Assembly: GCF_003336705.1 (NCBI RefSeq)
Contig: NZ_QMDL01000002.1
Location: 481,262 to 545,261, forward strand
Origin: Marinobacter litoralis
GTDB taxonomy: Bacteria; Pseudomonadota; Gammaproteobacteria; Pseudomonadales; Oleiphilaceae
Reading direction: 5' to 3'
DNA: 64,000 bases
Shown: positions 15,419-24,263 of the stretch, piece after piece
How positions within the stretch are numbered: the stretch's first letter is position 1
Layout of the letters: the number at the start of each line of letters is the position of its first letter
Program-made: the position numbers and the translations under genes
Notes under the pieces: model-generated
What the model was told of the DNA's origin: nothing
The model's database searches: none
What the model saw: only the letters and a program-made list of their open reading frames with translations

Positions 15419-16840
15419 TTATTCACTCACGTCGCTGGCCAGTTCGAAGTCACCGCCGGCATTTTGGGTGTATTCGATTTCCACTTCGTCACCCACGCTA
15501 ACACCCGCTGCGCTGTAGGCACCGAACAGAATGTCCAGGTTCATGATGGTTAAAGAGGTTTGCCCTTTCGCATCAACACGCCCTTCGATTTCAGCCACGT
15601 TGCCGTCTTCATCGTCTTCAACTTCAATGGCATAGGCTTCCAGATAGCCGCCATCGGTATCACGCTGACGCCCTTCTACTTCCACAAAATCACCAATCTG
15701 AAGCGCGTTCAGGTCGTCTTCGCGGCTTCGGCGCTCGTCTGAATCTGTCTCGATGAGCGTGGTGTCCGTCAGCCAGACTTTGACACCACTGACGGTCAGA
15801 ATTTCGTTCTCGCGATCAAACGCCTGAATCTTGCCGCTCAGTTCGGCATCGCCTTCCTGGCCTTCAATTTCCTCAGCGATGAGAACGCCGTTACGGAACT
15901 CGCCTTCGACCTTCACGTAGGTTCCGTCTTGAAGGGTATCGCTGTCCATGTCGTCGAATTCGGTGTCGTCAGAGAACTGCACCTGCACGCCATTGATCAT
16001 AAAGGTGCTGGTAGATTCATCGAACGCGAAGATGTCACCCGAGATTTCTACGTCGTCGTCATCTTCGAAAAGATCGTCTTCCTTCTCGATTTCCTTGGCC
16101 ATTAACACGCCAGCCTGCAGGTAACCTTCGACTTCAACCGCCATGCCATTTTCGAGATCGGCCAGATCAAAATCGTCATCGCCGCTGGCCAGCTGGTAAT
16201 CAACACTCAACCCGCTGATGGTGAAGGTTTGTGCCGTTGCATCAAGGTCAGCCACGATACCCTCTAGCTCCGCCTCGTTACTGTCTTCAAAATCTCCGTC
16301 GATCAATTTTGCGCCGACATAACTGGCACGGAACTGACCTTCACTGGTGCGCCAGCCACTCACACGCACCCGGTAACCCATCGGATTCGCAGCCAGCTCA
16401 CCCGCCGTTGCGCCGCGGAACACGGTTTTTCCGTCAAGCGCTACGTTCTGGTTCAGCAGAGTCAAGTGGCCGGTTTGAGCCGCGCTGTCCCAACTTGCTT
16501 CGGTCAACGGGCCGCGAAGCGTATCGTCGTATGAAATATCGCGGGCTTGACCTTCACCTTGACCATTCCAGCTGCCATTAACCTTGAGCACCATACCCTT
16601 ATGGAGTTGGTCTTCGCGCTCGAGACCGTCGTTGCTGGTTACTGTGCCATCGGTTTTGAAACGCGTACCGTTGACGTAAACACTGCCGAACCCGGTGACG
16701 GCACCCACGCTACGGCCATCGTTGCCTGAGCTCGCGGACGAACCACTGCCGGAACCTGAGCCGCCGCACGCGATCAGCGAGCCCGCTACCGCACCCATCA
16801 CGATCATCTTCACTGCTACAGAAAGTCCATTACGCTTCAT
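15419..16840 (-). CDS. DUF5666 repeat lipoprotein (paralogue)
   Basis: 473-residue lipoprotein related to the protein at 13012-14439. The start ATG 16840 is chosen for GAGGGG nine bases upstream and a proper lipoprotein signal with SLIAC (lipidated Cys25); an in-frame start as far up as 16918 would cover the operators. A Gly/Ser linker (GGSGSGSGSSASSG) precedes about six DUF5666 units (for example GAVTGFGSVYVNGTRFKTDG, MAVEVEGYLQAGVLMAKEI). It is strongly acidic, with several Asp/Glu runs (EKEDDLFEDDDDVEIS). Function is unknown. It has its own promoter region with two palindromes and lies 79 bp before the DUF6502 gene. Confidence 0.8.
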   Translation of the reverse strand: MKRNGLSVAVKMIVMGAVAGSLIACGGSGSGSGSSASSGNDGRSVGAVTGFGSVYVNGTRFKTDGTVTSNDGLEREDQLHKGMVLKVNGSWNGQGEGQARDISYDDTLRGPLTEASWDSAAQTGHLTLLNQNVALDGKTVFRGATAGELAANPMGYRVRVSGWRTSEGQFRASYVGAKLIDGDFEDSNEAELEGIVADLDATAQTFTISGLSVDYQLASGDDDFDLADLENGMAVEVEGYLQAGVLMAKEIEKEDDLFEDDDDVEISGDIFAFDESTSTFMINGVQVQFSDDTEFDDMDSDTLQDGTYVKVEGEFRNGVLIAEEIEGQEGDAELSGKIQAFDRENEILTVSGVKVWLTDTTLIETDSDERRSREDDLNALQIGDFVEVEGRQRDTDGGYLEAYAIEVEDDEDGNVAEIEGRVDAKGQTSLTIMNLDILFGAYSAAGVSVGDEVEIEYTQNAGGDFELASDVSE

Positions 16841-16874
16841 CTCGATTCCCCTCATGTTCGGGCCAACTCTATTA

Positions 16875-16918
16875 TTGGGATTATTTTCCCAAAACCTTAA
16901 TTGGGAATTTAATCCCAA
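16875..16918. promoter_or_regulatory. Two TTGGGA-N6-TCCCAA operators upstream of the DUF5666 gene
   Basis: Perfect dyads at 16875-16892 and 16901-16918, with identical 6-bp arms, six-base spacers that differ, and centres 26 bp apart. They lie 35-78 bp before the start codon at 16840, overlapping the likely promoter. A third copy precedes the DUF6502 gene, so one regulator probably serves both. Confidence 0.75.
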
Positions 16919-16999
16919 AACTTTGGGTTGTCCAGAAATTTCACATGAAGGTTTTGTGAGGGAGGGGGTAGGGGGTAGGTGGAAGCCTACCCCCCGGGC

Positions 17000-17344
17000 T
17001 TAATCACCCATCAGCTGGTGAACTCGTTGATTCAACCGGGCCACTTCCCGGCGCATTTCGTGAAGCTCATCGAGCAGGTCTAAGGAAACCGCCAACCCCG
17101 GCAGGTTGAGTTTCAAGTCTCGCTGCAGGCGCAGCGCTTTCTGAAGGCGATTAAGGGCGCCCGCATCAAACTGCCACTCGCGAGCCTCCGGAACATCCTC
17201 AACCGGCACTAAAATGCCGTAGTTCACCAGTTTGATGACAAACTCAGCATGGCAATTGCCCCGCTCGCACACTTCTTTGAGGGTAAAGGTGCGACCTCCG
17301 TTGTCGATGATTTCCACGGTCAGGATCTGGGTTTTGTTGGTCAT
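17000..17344 (-). CDS. cbpM: Chaperone modulator CbpM
   Basis: 114-residue partner of the DnaJ-like co-chaperone CbpA; it binds the J domain and blocks its stimulation of DnaK. The sequence has a MerR-like helical core (LKEVCERGNCHAEFVIKLVNYGILVP, then AREWQFDAGALNRLQKALRLQRD) and a C-terminal helix (LLDELHEMRREVARLNQRVH). It follows cbpA by 14 bp on the same strand, the usual pairing. Assignment rests on both sequence and context. Confidence 0.9.
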   Translation of the reverse strand: MTNKTQILTVEIIDNGGRTFTLKEVCERGNCHAEFVIKLVNYGILVPVEDVPEAREWQFDAGALNRLQKALRLQRDLKLNLPGLAVSLDLLDELHEMRREVARLNQRVHQLMGD

Positions 17345-17358
17345 ATCCTTGCCCCCGC

Positions 17359-18324
17359 CTACAGATGCAGTTTGCTACGTGGATTGAAATTCTTTTCCAG
17401 CTCGGCCAGCTTCTCATAGAGCTGATTCGCCTCAGCTGAATGCTGTTCCGGCATGGCGACCTGCAGAATCACGATCTGGTCCCCCGGGTGCTTGCCGGGA
17501 AAACCCTTGCCTTTCAACCGCAGCTTGCGGCCACTGGTGGAGCCTTTGGGAACTTTTACGTTCACCTTTCCGCCAACGGTAGGCACGGTGACGGTTGCCC
17601 CAAGCGCGGCCTCCCAGGGGGCGATGGGCACTGTTACCAACACGTCGCCACCTTCAACGGTGAAGTGCGGATGCGGCGCCAGCTCTATCTCGAGAAACAG
17701 GTCCCCGGGCGCACCACCACCCATTCCCGGCGCGCCTTGCCCTTTAAGCCGGATGTGCTGGCCATCGCGCATGCCGGCTGGAATTTTCACTTTCAGTGTT
17801 TTCTGGCGAGGCACCAGACGGCCGTGATCATCCACCTCGCGCACCGTGAACGACACCTGCTTATCACAGCCATTCAGGGCTTCTTCCAGAAACAGCGCCA
17901 GCCGGGCATGCACGTCTTCGCCTCGCATTCTTACGCTTTGGCGAAAGCCGCCACCACCGAAGCCGGTGCCCGCGTGCTGACCGCCGCCAAACATCTGTTC
18001 AAAGAAGTCACTGAACCGACCGGCATCGGCTTCGGTGTAACCACCACCGCCAAACCCGGACGCGCTTTGCCAGCCCGGGGGCGGCTGGAAAGAGCCATCA
18101 TCGCGGGCTCCGTACTTGCGAAGCTGGTCATATTCGGCCCGTTTTTCAGGGTCTTTCAGCACCTCGTAGGCTTCGCCAACGTCCTGAAATTTATCGGTAG
18201 CATCGTCTTCTTTGCTGACATCCGGGTGGTATTTCCGAGCCAGCTTCCGATAGGCCTTTTTAATGTCTTCAGGTGAGGCAGACTCACTCACACCGAGAAC
18301 GGCGTAATAGTCTTTAAAGTCCAT
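17359..18324 (-). CDS. cbpA: DnaJ-like co-chaperone CbpA
   Basis: Curved-DNA-binding protein and DnaJ homologue that stimulates DnaK. The 321-residue protein has a J domain at 1-69 with HPD at 33-35 (RKYHPDVS), a Gly/Phe-rich stretch (about 75-130, [19 protein letters not shown]) and the two C-terminal substrate-binding domains ([38 protein letters not shown]). The cysteine-rich zinc finger of true DnaJ is absent, which identifies CbpA. Forms an operon with cbpM; GAGAGGTACC precedes the start. The divergent intergenic region to 18518 separates it from the DUF3348 operon and shows no clear heat-shock promoter. Confidence 0.93.
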   Translation of the reverse strand: MDFKDYYAVLGVSESASPEDIKKAYRKLARKYHPDVSKEDDATDKFQDVGEAYEVLKDPEKRAEYDQLRKYGARDDGSFQPPPGWQSASGFGGGGYTEADAGRFSDFFEQMFGGGQHAGTGFGGGGFRQSVRMRGEDVHARLALFLEEALNGCDKQVSFTVREVDDHGRLVPRQKTLKVKIPAGMRDGQHIRLKGQGAPGMGGGAPGDLFLEIELAPHPHFTVEGGDVLVTVPIAPWEAALGATVTVPTVGGKVNVKVPKGSTSGRKLRLKGKGFPGKHPGDQIVILQVAMPEQHSAEANQLYEKLAELEKNFNPRSKLHL

Positions 18325-18518
18325 GGTACCTCTCTCTATTGGCTAATCGTTGTTCACTGCTTATTACTATTGTCTCTGGCTGGAAAAAAACAAGGCGGGC
18401 CTCCTATGCGGTTTTGTACGCAGGCGTCATTATCATTCCCCGTGGATAGACAGTAGAATATCGCTCCCTGATAATCCGACATTCGTCATCTAATCGATCC
18501 TCGAACCCGGTGTACTTC

Positions 18519-19211
18519 ATGACTCGAATGGCCCCTGTACAATCCGGCAGTACTCATGGCCGGCTGCTGCAGCTTCTTGCCATCGACGATTCTTCTTCAA
18601 AATCGGAAAAGCTGCCCTGTTTCGCAGAGCGCCTGAGCCGTTTATTCGGGCTTGGGGATACCATGACGCTGGATGCCGCGACAGCTTTTCGAAGCCGCCA
18701 GCCAGGCATGAATCAAGAGCCGGTTTTCGAGCAGCTGACGAAAGAGTTAATCAACATACGCAGGGCACTGCGGCGCAAGATCGGCAGCTACGGCGATGAA
18801 GTCGAGCCCGGCGATCACCCCACATCCGAGCCCTATCTGAACGCCTGGCTGGTGCATCAGCGCAAAGTTGCCGCCTCCAGCCGCCAGCTCAGAGACAAAG
18901 TCCGCAAGGCTATGAAAGAGCACAATCAGGACCTTGCTCGTCTGGCGGAACTGGATTCGGTATTCGACCACACCATGGCCAGCTACACCGCCCAGTGTTT
19001 TTCCCATGTATCCAAGGTTCTGGAGCAGCGATTCCAAACCTTACAAACACCCTCTGAATCACCCCACGACACCGGCCTTACGCTGGACGAACGGCTCCAC
19101 CGTTACTGCGAAGACGCGCAGAATTTATTACTCGCTGAACTGGATGTTCGGCTGGAGCCGGTTTTGGGGTTACTAGAGGCCTGCCACAACGAGGTAACGG
19201 ACTCTCCATGA
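18519..19211 (+). CDS. DUF3348 protein, first gene of a motor-like operon
   Basis: Cytoplasmic, mostly helical protein of about 230 residues with no membrane segment. It has GRLLQLLAIDDSSSKSEKLP and FAERLSRLFGLGDTMTLDAA near the N-terminus, a charged helix LTKELINIRRALRRKI, and a C-terminal helical block (LLLAELDVRLEPVLGLLEAC), matching DUF3348. Function is unknown. The ATGA overlap with the next gene couples its translation to a MotA-like channel protein, so it probably serves that complex, perhaps on the cytoplasmic tail. I prefer ATG 18519; GTG 18510 and ATG 18528 are alternatives. Confidence 0.7.
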   Translation: MTRMAPVQSGSTHGRLLQLLAIDDSSSKSEKLPCFAERLSRLFGLGDTMTLDAATAFRSRQPGMNQEPVFEQLTKELINIRRALRRKIGSYGDEVEPGDHPTSEPYLNAWLVHQRKVAASSRQLRDKVRKAMKEHNQDLARLAELDSVFDHTMASYTAQCFSHVSKVLEQRFQTLQTPSESPHDTGLTLDERLHRYCEDAQNLLLAELDVRLEPVLGLLEACHNEVTDSP

Positions 19212-21199
19212 GCAGACTTTTCTTTTTATTCGCATTTGTTATCGGTCTGGGCGTAACGGCCTGGATTGGCCAGCGTTTCATCGGTTCTGACCTGCTGGCT
19301 CTTTCCGTCACGATCATCATTGCCGTGGTTTATACCTTGGGTTTTGTGGAGCTGACGGGCTTTCGCAACACCACCCGCAAACTGGCCGATAAACTCAATG
19401 GAACGCCAGAAAGCCGCGAGCAACTGACCGATTGGCTAGCAGGCCTGCCGGAGCAAGTTCAATTCTCCGTGCAGCGGCGCATTGACGGGCATTTTGCCGC
19501 CCTGCCCAGCCCGCAGTTCACGCCTTATCTGGTTGGCCTGTTGGTTATGCTGGGTCTGCTGGGCACCTTCGCCGGCATGATTGTGACCTTGAGCGGTGCC
19601 GCATCCGCGCTGGATGGCAGTACCGAACTCAGCGTCATTCGTAGCGCGCTGGCAGCTCCGATTGCAGGGCTTAGCCTGGCCTTCGGCACCTCCATTGCGG
19701 GTGTTGCGGCTTCGGCCATGCTTGGCCTGGCCTCCACCCTAAGCCGACGTGAACGCCTACAGGTTTCCCGCCAATTGGACAAAACACTGCGCCAGCGACT
19801 GCATCACCTGTCGGCGGATTACCAACGCCAGCAAGCTTTCGCAGCACTGGAATCTCAGGCGGAAGCCCTGCCCAAAATGGCGTCTGCCATGGAAAGCATG
19901 ACCGCCCGTATGGAGCAGCTCGGCCAGCAATTGGAACAGTCTCTGACCCGAAACCAGCAGGAATTCCACAGCACCGTGGGCGATCACTACCAGTCCTTGG
20001 CCGGCTCTGTGGCCGATTCGTTAGAGAAAGCATTGGAGTCCAGCACCCGCCTGACGGCAGATCGCATTGAACCGATTGTCAGCAACGCCATGACCACCTT
20101 GCAAGCCAGTGCGGGCAAACTTCATGAAGACTGGGCAGCCACCACCCAGCAGCAACTGGCAGAACTTAGCCAGGCGTTCCAGAAAACCACTCAAGAGGCG
20201 GGCGAGAACTGGCAACAGAACCTTCAGGCCCAGCAGCAAGCCTCTGCCGACCACAACCAAGCGTTGCAAGAAGCCTCCCAACAAGCCCAGAAGCAGCTAT
20301 TGGAGCAGGTTCAACAAGCCACACAGCAAACCGCACAGCACTGGCAAACGGCCGTTGAACAGCAACAACAATCGGCAGAAAAGTTAATGACCAATCTGCA
20401 GAGTACGCTGCAGGAATACCAGTCCAAGTTCCGGGACGAGAGCACCAAGATTGCCAGCCAACAGCAACAAGGTCTGGATGCACTCATCAACCGCATCAGC
20501 GAGCAGTTAACCACTCTGCATGAACAAGAAGTTGCTCGTGGCGAAGCCGCGAATGACCGGTTGGCGCAACTGGAAGCCACTGTTGCCAAGCACCTGGGCG
20601 AGCTAGGCTCCGGACTTGAAGCGCCGATGACCCGCCTGATTGAAACCGCTTCAGAAACACCAAAAGCCGCGGCGCAGGTGATCTCCCAGCTGCAAACCGA
20701 GATGGCACGCAACAGCGAGCGGGAAAACCAGCTGCTGGAAGAGCGCCAGCGCTTGGTGCAGGAACTCGATAGCCTGTTGGAATCCCAACGCAGCAATGCC
20801 GATAACCAACGTCAGGCGGTGGATTCGCTGATCAGCGGCGCCGGTGAAACGCTCTCGGGCATCAGCGAACGCTTCAATGTGCTGATTGAGGAGCAGAGCC
20901 AACAGCTCGGCAAGCTGAGCGAAGACCTCACCGGCAGCAGTCAGGAAGTGGGCGCGCTCAGCGATGCGTTCCTCAAGGCCGTCGAGTTGTTCAGCGTCTC
21001 CAACGCGCAACTGCAAGACAGCCTGAGCAACATTCAAAAAGCTCTGGATAACGCCGGCAGTCGCCACGACGAGCAATTGGCTTACTACGTGGCACAAGCC
21101 CGGGAAGTCATCGATTTGTCCGTCAGCTCCCAGAAGGATGTCATCGAGGCCGCCGCGGCACTCCGCAGTGGCGAGCTTGAGACAAGCGGAGCCAACTGA
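19208..21199 (+). CDS. DUF802 protein: MotA/ExbB-like channel with a 480-residue coiled-coil tail
   Basis: 663 residues. Two helices at about 4-25 and 28-49 are followed by a cytoplasmic loop and two more helices at about 107-129 (YLVGLLVMLGLLGTFAGMIV) and 150-177 (IAGLSLAFGTSIAGVAASAM). This is the four-helix topology and TM3/TM4 style of MotA, TolQ and ExbB stators. From about residue 180 to the end the chain is predicted as a very long Gln/Glu/Ala-rich coiled coil, with DUF802 repeats. The same layout is seen in ZorA of Zorya, whose tail reaches into the cytoplasm. The downstream gene supplies a MotB-like partner. I infer an ion-driven envelope motor; its substrate is unknown. Confidence 0.78.
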   Translation: MSRLFFLFAFVIGLGVTAWIGQRFIGSDLLALSVTIIIAVVYTLGFVELTGFRNTTRKLADKLNGTPESREQLTDWLAGLPEQVQFSVQRRIDGHFAALPSPQFTPYLVGLLVMLGLLGTFAGMIVTLSGAASALDGSTELSVIRSALAAPIAGLSLAFGTSIAGVAASAMLGLASTLSRRERLQVSRQLDKTLRQRLHHLSADYQRQQAFAALESQAEALPKMASAMESMTARMEQLGQQLEQSLTRNQQEFHSTVGDHYQSLAGSVADSLEKALESSTRLTADRIEPIVSNAMTTLQASAGKLHEDWAATTQQQLAELSQAFQKTTQEAGENWQQNLQAQQQASADHNQALQEASQQAQKQLLEQVQQATQQTAQHWQTAVEQQQQSAEKLMTNLQSTLQEYQSKFRDESTKIASQQQQGLDALINRISEQLTTLHEQEVARGEAANDRLAQLEATVAKHLGELGSGLEAPMTRLIETASETPKAAAQVISQLQTEMARNSERENQLLEERQRLVQELDSLLESQRSNADNQRQAVDSLISGAGETLSGISERFNVLIEEQSQQLGKLSEDLTGSSQEVGALSDAFLKAVELFSVSNAQLQDSLSNIQKALDNAGSRHDEQLAYYVAQAREVIDLSVSSQKDVIEAAAALRSGELETSGAN

Positions 21200-21855
21200 T
21201 GGAGCATCTGGAGGGCAACGAACAGCAGTCCACGCCGATCTGGGCGATTTTCTCCGACCTGATGGCCGCCTTAGTGGGCATTCTGGTGCTGATACTGGTT
21301 TGGGTGATTGGTGTCCAACTCGAACTCAGCCAATCTTTGGCGGAAGAAAAAGCCAAACGGGAAGCCGAGGAAGAACGGCGGATTGCACTGGAACAAGCCC
21401 TCGAAGACCCGCTCACCAAAGGCTTGGTGACCTTCAGCAATGGGCGAATCGGCATCAGCGGCAACGTGCTGTTCGAGCTGAATTCGGATCAGCTACAAGC
21501 GGACGGCGTTGAGGTGTTGGAATCGCTGGTGGTCCCGCTGAAAACCTACCTGACCCAACACGATGAACTGCTGATGGTCAGCGGCTTTACCGATGATTTA
21601 CCGATGCATCGGAGCAGCCGGTACCAGGACAACTGGGGACTGTCGGCGCAGCGTGCGCTCACCGTAACGCGCACGCTGATGGAACTGGGCCTGCCGAACG
21701 ACCGGGTCTTCGCCGCCGCTTTTGGCGCACACCACCCCGCCGTACCGAATGTGGATGCCGAGTCCCGCGCTCAGAACCGGCGCGTGGAAATCAGCACCGT
21801 GCCCAGAGCCACCAGCGACACCGATGCAGACTCCGAAACGGAAGCCGAAAGCTGA
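21199..21855 (+). CDS. MotB/ZorB-like protein with OmpA peptidoglycan-binding domain
   Basis: 218 residues. A short cytoplasmic start is followed by one membrane helix (about 14-42) with WAIFSDLMAALVGILVLILV; Asp20 sits where MotB has its ion-binding Asp (AYADFMTAM). A charged periplasmic linker (LAEEKAKREAEEERRIALE) leads to an OmpA C-like domain (about 90-205: LFELNSDQLQADGVEVLESL, GFTDDLP, AQNRRVEIS). So the protein has both halves of a stator B-subunit. The start overlaps the stop of the DUF802 gene by one base and its stop overlaps the next start. It should assemble with the MotA-like protein and grip peptidoglycan. Confidence 0.82.
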   Translation: MEHLEGNEQQSTPIWAIFSDLMAALVGILVLILVWVIGVQLELSQSLAEEKAKREAEEERRIALEQALEDPLTKGLVTFSNGRIGISGNVLFELNSDQLQADGVEVLESLVVPLKTYLTQHDELLMVSGFTDDLPMHRSSRYQDNWGLSAQRALTVTRTLMELGLPNDRVFAAAFGAHHPAVPNVDAESRAQNRRVEISTVPRATSDTDADSETEAES

Positions 21856-22463
21856 TGTCTGATGTGGCGGAAACTTCCCTGCTTGCACCGCTTCAAGCGA
21901 CCGGCGCAGACCAAGCAGACCCGGTTCGTTTCCACTATTTGGCAACGCTCGAACAACGACTGCGTGCGAAAGGGCTTCAGGGCACAGCGCATTGGAGCAA
22001 ACTGGAGCGAGCCGTCGCCGAACTACAGGCTAGAGCGCGTGAAAATACCAAGCAACCGCCGGCGGCCGAACCTCGCCCACCCTCTCCGTTGCTCGAGTTA
22101 ATTAACACGCTCAACCAGGCTCAAGATGGCACGCCCGCACAAGCGCCCCGTTCGGCGATCGAGCGATTAATTTTCGGGGCCACGGGTGAGGAAGAAATTG
22201 AACGCCCACAAGCCGCGCCAAACCGCCCGCAACCGTTGAAAGCGATGGCCCGCGCAACCGCCGAGCACGGCGTTCAAGCCCTTCAAGATCGCATTCAACA
22301 CGCTATCGAAGACATCCCCGCCGATGCCGGCCCGATGAACGCCCACCGGTTGGTCAGCCGAGCCATTGCCGAAATGCAGCGGTTGTCTCCGGAGTATCTC
22401 AACCGGATGGTGAATTACACCGATACGCTGATGGCGCTCGAGAAGCTGGGGCGGAAAATCTAG
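21855..22463 (+). CDS. DUF2894 protein, last gene of the motor-like operon
   Basis: 202-residue cytoplasmic protein, predicted helical with a Pro/Ala-rich middle (TKQPPAAEPRPPSPLLELIN). The conserved C-terminal part reads NAHRLVSRAIAEMQRLSPEY and LNRMVNYTDTLMALEKLGRK, fitting DUF2894. No catalytic motif is visible. Overlaps the preceding OmpA-family gene by one base, so production is coupled to the MotA/MotB-like pair. Role unknown; it could regulate or cap the coiled-coil tail. Confidence 0.7.
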   Translation: MSDVAETSLLAPLQATGADQADPVRFHYLATLEQRLRAKGLQGTAHWSKLERAVAELQARARENTKQPPAAEPRPPSPLLELINTLNQAQDGTPAQAPRSAIERLIFGATGEEEIERPQAAPNRPQPLKAMARATAEHGVQALQDRIQHAIEDIPADAGPMNAHRLVSRAIAEMQRLSPEYLNRMVNYTDTLMALEKLGRKI

Positions 22464-22540
22464 ATTAACAAGCAGAAATACAGCCATCTCGAATGTGTTC
22501 TACACTTTCCCCTGCATTCAAGCTGAAAAGGAGAGCCATA

Positions 22541-22981
22541 GTGAACGTGTTCGAAGCCCTGAGACAGGATCACGATGTACAACGGGAATTGCTGGAGCAG
22601 CTGGCTGACACCTCTGGCGATGAGCAAGTCCGCCGACAGGGATTTGCAAAACTGAAAACCGAACTGACCGAACATGCCGCCGCTGAAGAAAAGCATTTCT
22701 ACGCCCACCTGATGCAACACGAGCAAACCCAGGACAAAGCCCGCCACAGCGTTGCCGAGCACCACGACATTGATGAATGCATTGAGCAGCTTGAAAAGAC
22801 CGACTATTCCAGCCCGCAATGGCTGCAGCTGTTCAAAGAGCTTCAGCACCTCGTCAGCCATCATCTGGAAGAAGAAGAGCAGGAAGTGTTTCAGATGGGC
22901 GGCAAAGTACTGACGGATCAACAGAAAGAAGATCTAGGCAGTCAGTACCGCAATGATATGGAAAAGCGCAGAAGTGCTTGA
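22541..22981 (+). CDS. Hemerythrin-domain protein
   Basis: 146-residue four-helix di-iron protein. The start GTG 22541 has AAGGAG seven bases upstream. Histidine and acidic ligands appear in family order: RQDHDVQRELL (helix A), HAAAEEKHFYAHL (helix B), HHDIDECIEQLE (helix C) and HHLEEEEQEVFQ (helix D). Members bind oxygen or nitric oxide, or protect against oxidative stress; the exact role is open. It is monocistronic, 77 bp after the DUF2894 gene, and converges on the anti-sigma gene. Confidence 0.88.
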   Translation: MNVFEALRQDHDVQRELLEQLADTSGDEQVRRQGFAKLKTELTEHAAAEEKHFYAHLMQHEQTQDKARHSVAEHHDIDECIEQLEKTDYSSPQWLQLFKELQHLVSHHLEEEEQEVFQMGGKVLTDQQKEDLGSQYRNDMEKRRSA

Positions 22982-23013
22982 TTGCCAACAAGCACTTCTG
23001 CTGCAGCTACGCT

Positions 23014-23748
23014 TCAGTGGTTAGGCGACCACTGAAGCTCAATCAAGCGCCGCTCTTCTTCCGGTGCCAACAGCGGGCCGGCGATCATTTTATCCAGAGT
23101 GTCATCCAACGCCGAGCCGCCACTGGCCGTTTGATAGCGGTCCCCCGAAACCGTATCGGCCAACTCCAGACGCACGGCTAAATCCCATTCCTCGGTACCG
23201 GCACCGCTTCGGCACGCAATGTTTTCAGAACGCCCGGCATCACCCTGCACCCGAAACTGGCGGCAATATTCTCCGTCGTGATTCACGAACGTCAGCCGCG
23301 GTGTCAGCTGCTCTCCGCTCGCCAAGGTATAGTTCGTGCCGCTGGGCGTTGATTCCAGTACCTGCGCCACCTCCCGCCAGGAGGCATCCGCATCCATCGT
23401 AGGCAGCGACAGCCACTGAGCCAAGGCAAAGCCACCGACCAAAGCGGCCGCAATGGCCTTCCCGGTATGAGCGCGAAGCCGTTCCCGTAGCAGCAAGCGA
23501 ATCACGTTGTTCGGGGGTTGTTCCGGCTGATTGTCGGTCACGCCCAACAACTGTGTGATGGCCGCAGGCAGCGGCCGGTCGTCGATTTCTCCGTAGTGCG
23601 CCTGCAATGCCTGATCAACCATCGACAACTCACTCAGACGAGCTGCCAACGCGGGCTCCACCGCTAAACGTTCACGCATCTGCTGCATTTCCTCGGCGAG
23701 TAATTCGCCATCCAGAAAGGCAGAGAGTTTTTCATCCAAGTTGGTCAT
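23014..23748 (-). CDS. Anti-sigma factor of the adjacent ECF sigma
   Basis: 244-residue single-pass membrane protein. The N-terminal cytoplasmic part (MTNLDEKLSAFLDGELLAEE) resembles RseA-type sigma-binding domains. One membrane helix lies at about 97-115 (AIAAALVGGFALAQWL), and a periplasmic domain of about 125 residues follows, with two Cys (EYCRQF and NIACRSG) that could form a disulfide. It overlaps the sigma gene by four bases (ATGA), the classic sigma/anti-sigma arrangement. It should hold the ECF factor at the membrane until an envelope signal releases it. The inducing signal is unknown. Confidence 0.82.
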   Translation of the reverse strand: MTNLDEKLSAFLDGELLAEEMQQMRERLAVEPALAARLSELSMVDQALQAHYGEIDDRPLPAAITQLLGVTDNQPEQPPNNVIRLLLRERLRAHTGKAIAAALVGGFALAQWLSLPTMDADASWREVAQVLESTPSGTNYTLASGEQLTPRLTFVNHDGEYCRQFRVQGDAGRSENIACRSGAGTEEWDLAVRLELADTVSGDRYQTASGGSALDDTLDKMIAGPLLAPEEERRLIELQWSPNH

Positions 23749-24236
23749 TGCTCGATCCTCGTTGTTCCAGGCGCCAGCGCCTCGCTTAATGCGCCGCGCG
23801 CACGAGCCAGCCGGCTCATTACTGTACCTTTGGGCACCGACAGAATGTCAGCGACAGCCTGATAAGACAGCCCCTGAACCGCCACCAGCGATATGATCTG
23901 GCGTTGGTCTTCCGGTAGCTGGCTCATCGCCTGATCCACCCGGTTGACCTCCATTTCATTGGCTACCTGCTTGTCGCCATCGAAGACCTGACCTTCGCTG
24001 AGCTCCGGGTGCTCAGTCGCTTCGCGACGAACTTTCCGAGCCCGACACTCGTCTATCCAGACGTTACGGCACACCCGGAATGCCCAACGGGTAATATCGG
24101 CATCATCCGGACGCGGCCGGCTCAACAGTCGCTCTACCGTGTTTTGAAGCAGATCATCTGCATCCGCGGCAGAACCGCTCAACGAATAGGCGAAGCGTCT
24201 CAAACTCGGCAGTAGTTCCGTAATTTCCTGTCGCAT
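23745..24236 (-). CDS. ECF-type RNA polymerase sigma factor
   Basis: 163-residue extracytoplasmic-function sigma factor. Region 2 spans about 5-70 (FAYSLSGSAADADDLLQNTV, ITRWAFRVCRNVWIDECRAR) and region 4 about 100-150 (LPEDQRQIISLVAVQGLSYQ, VADILSVPKGTVMSRLARAR). Its own promoter reads GGGAATAA-N14-CGTTGT, and matching promoters precede the divergent S8 protease gene and an Ala-rich secreted protein, so autoregulation and a small local regulon are evident. Coupled to the anti-sigma gene by an ATGA overlap. Confidence 0.92.
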   Translation of the reverse strand: MRQEITELLPSLRRFAYSLSGSAADADDLLQNTVERLLSRPRPDDADITRWAFRVCRNVWIDECRARKVRREATEHPELSEGQVFDGDKQVANEMEVNRVDQAMSQLPEDQRQIISLVAVQGLSYQAVADILSVPKGTVMSRLARARGALSEALAPGTTRIEQ

Positions 24237-24263
24237 GGCGCCCTTTATCGATATGTGTTACCT

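Noticed and set aside
18519..22463. A true Zorya anti-phage system
   Set aside because: ZorA- and ZorB-like proteins are present, but no helicase, nuclease or ZorC-type gene is adjacent, and the neighbours are housekeeping genes. Kept as a motor-like operon of unknown function.
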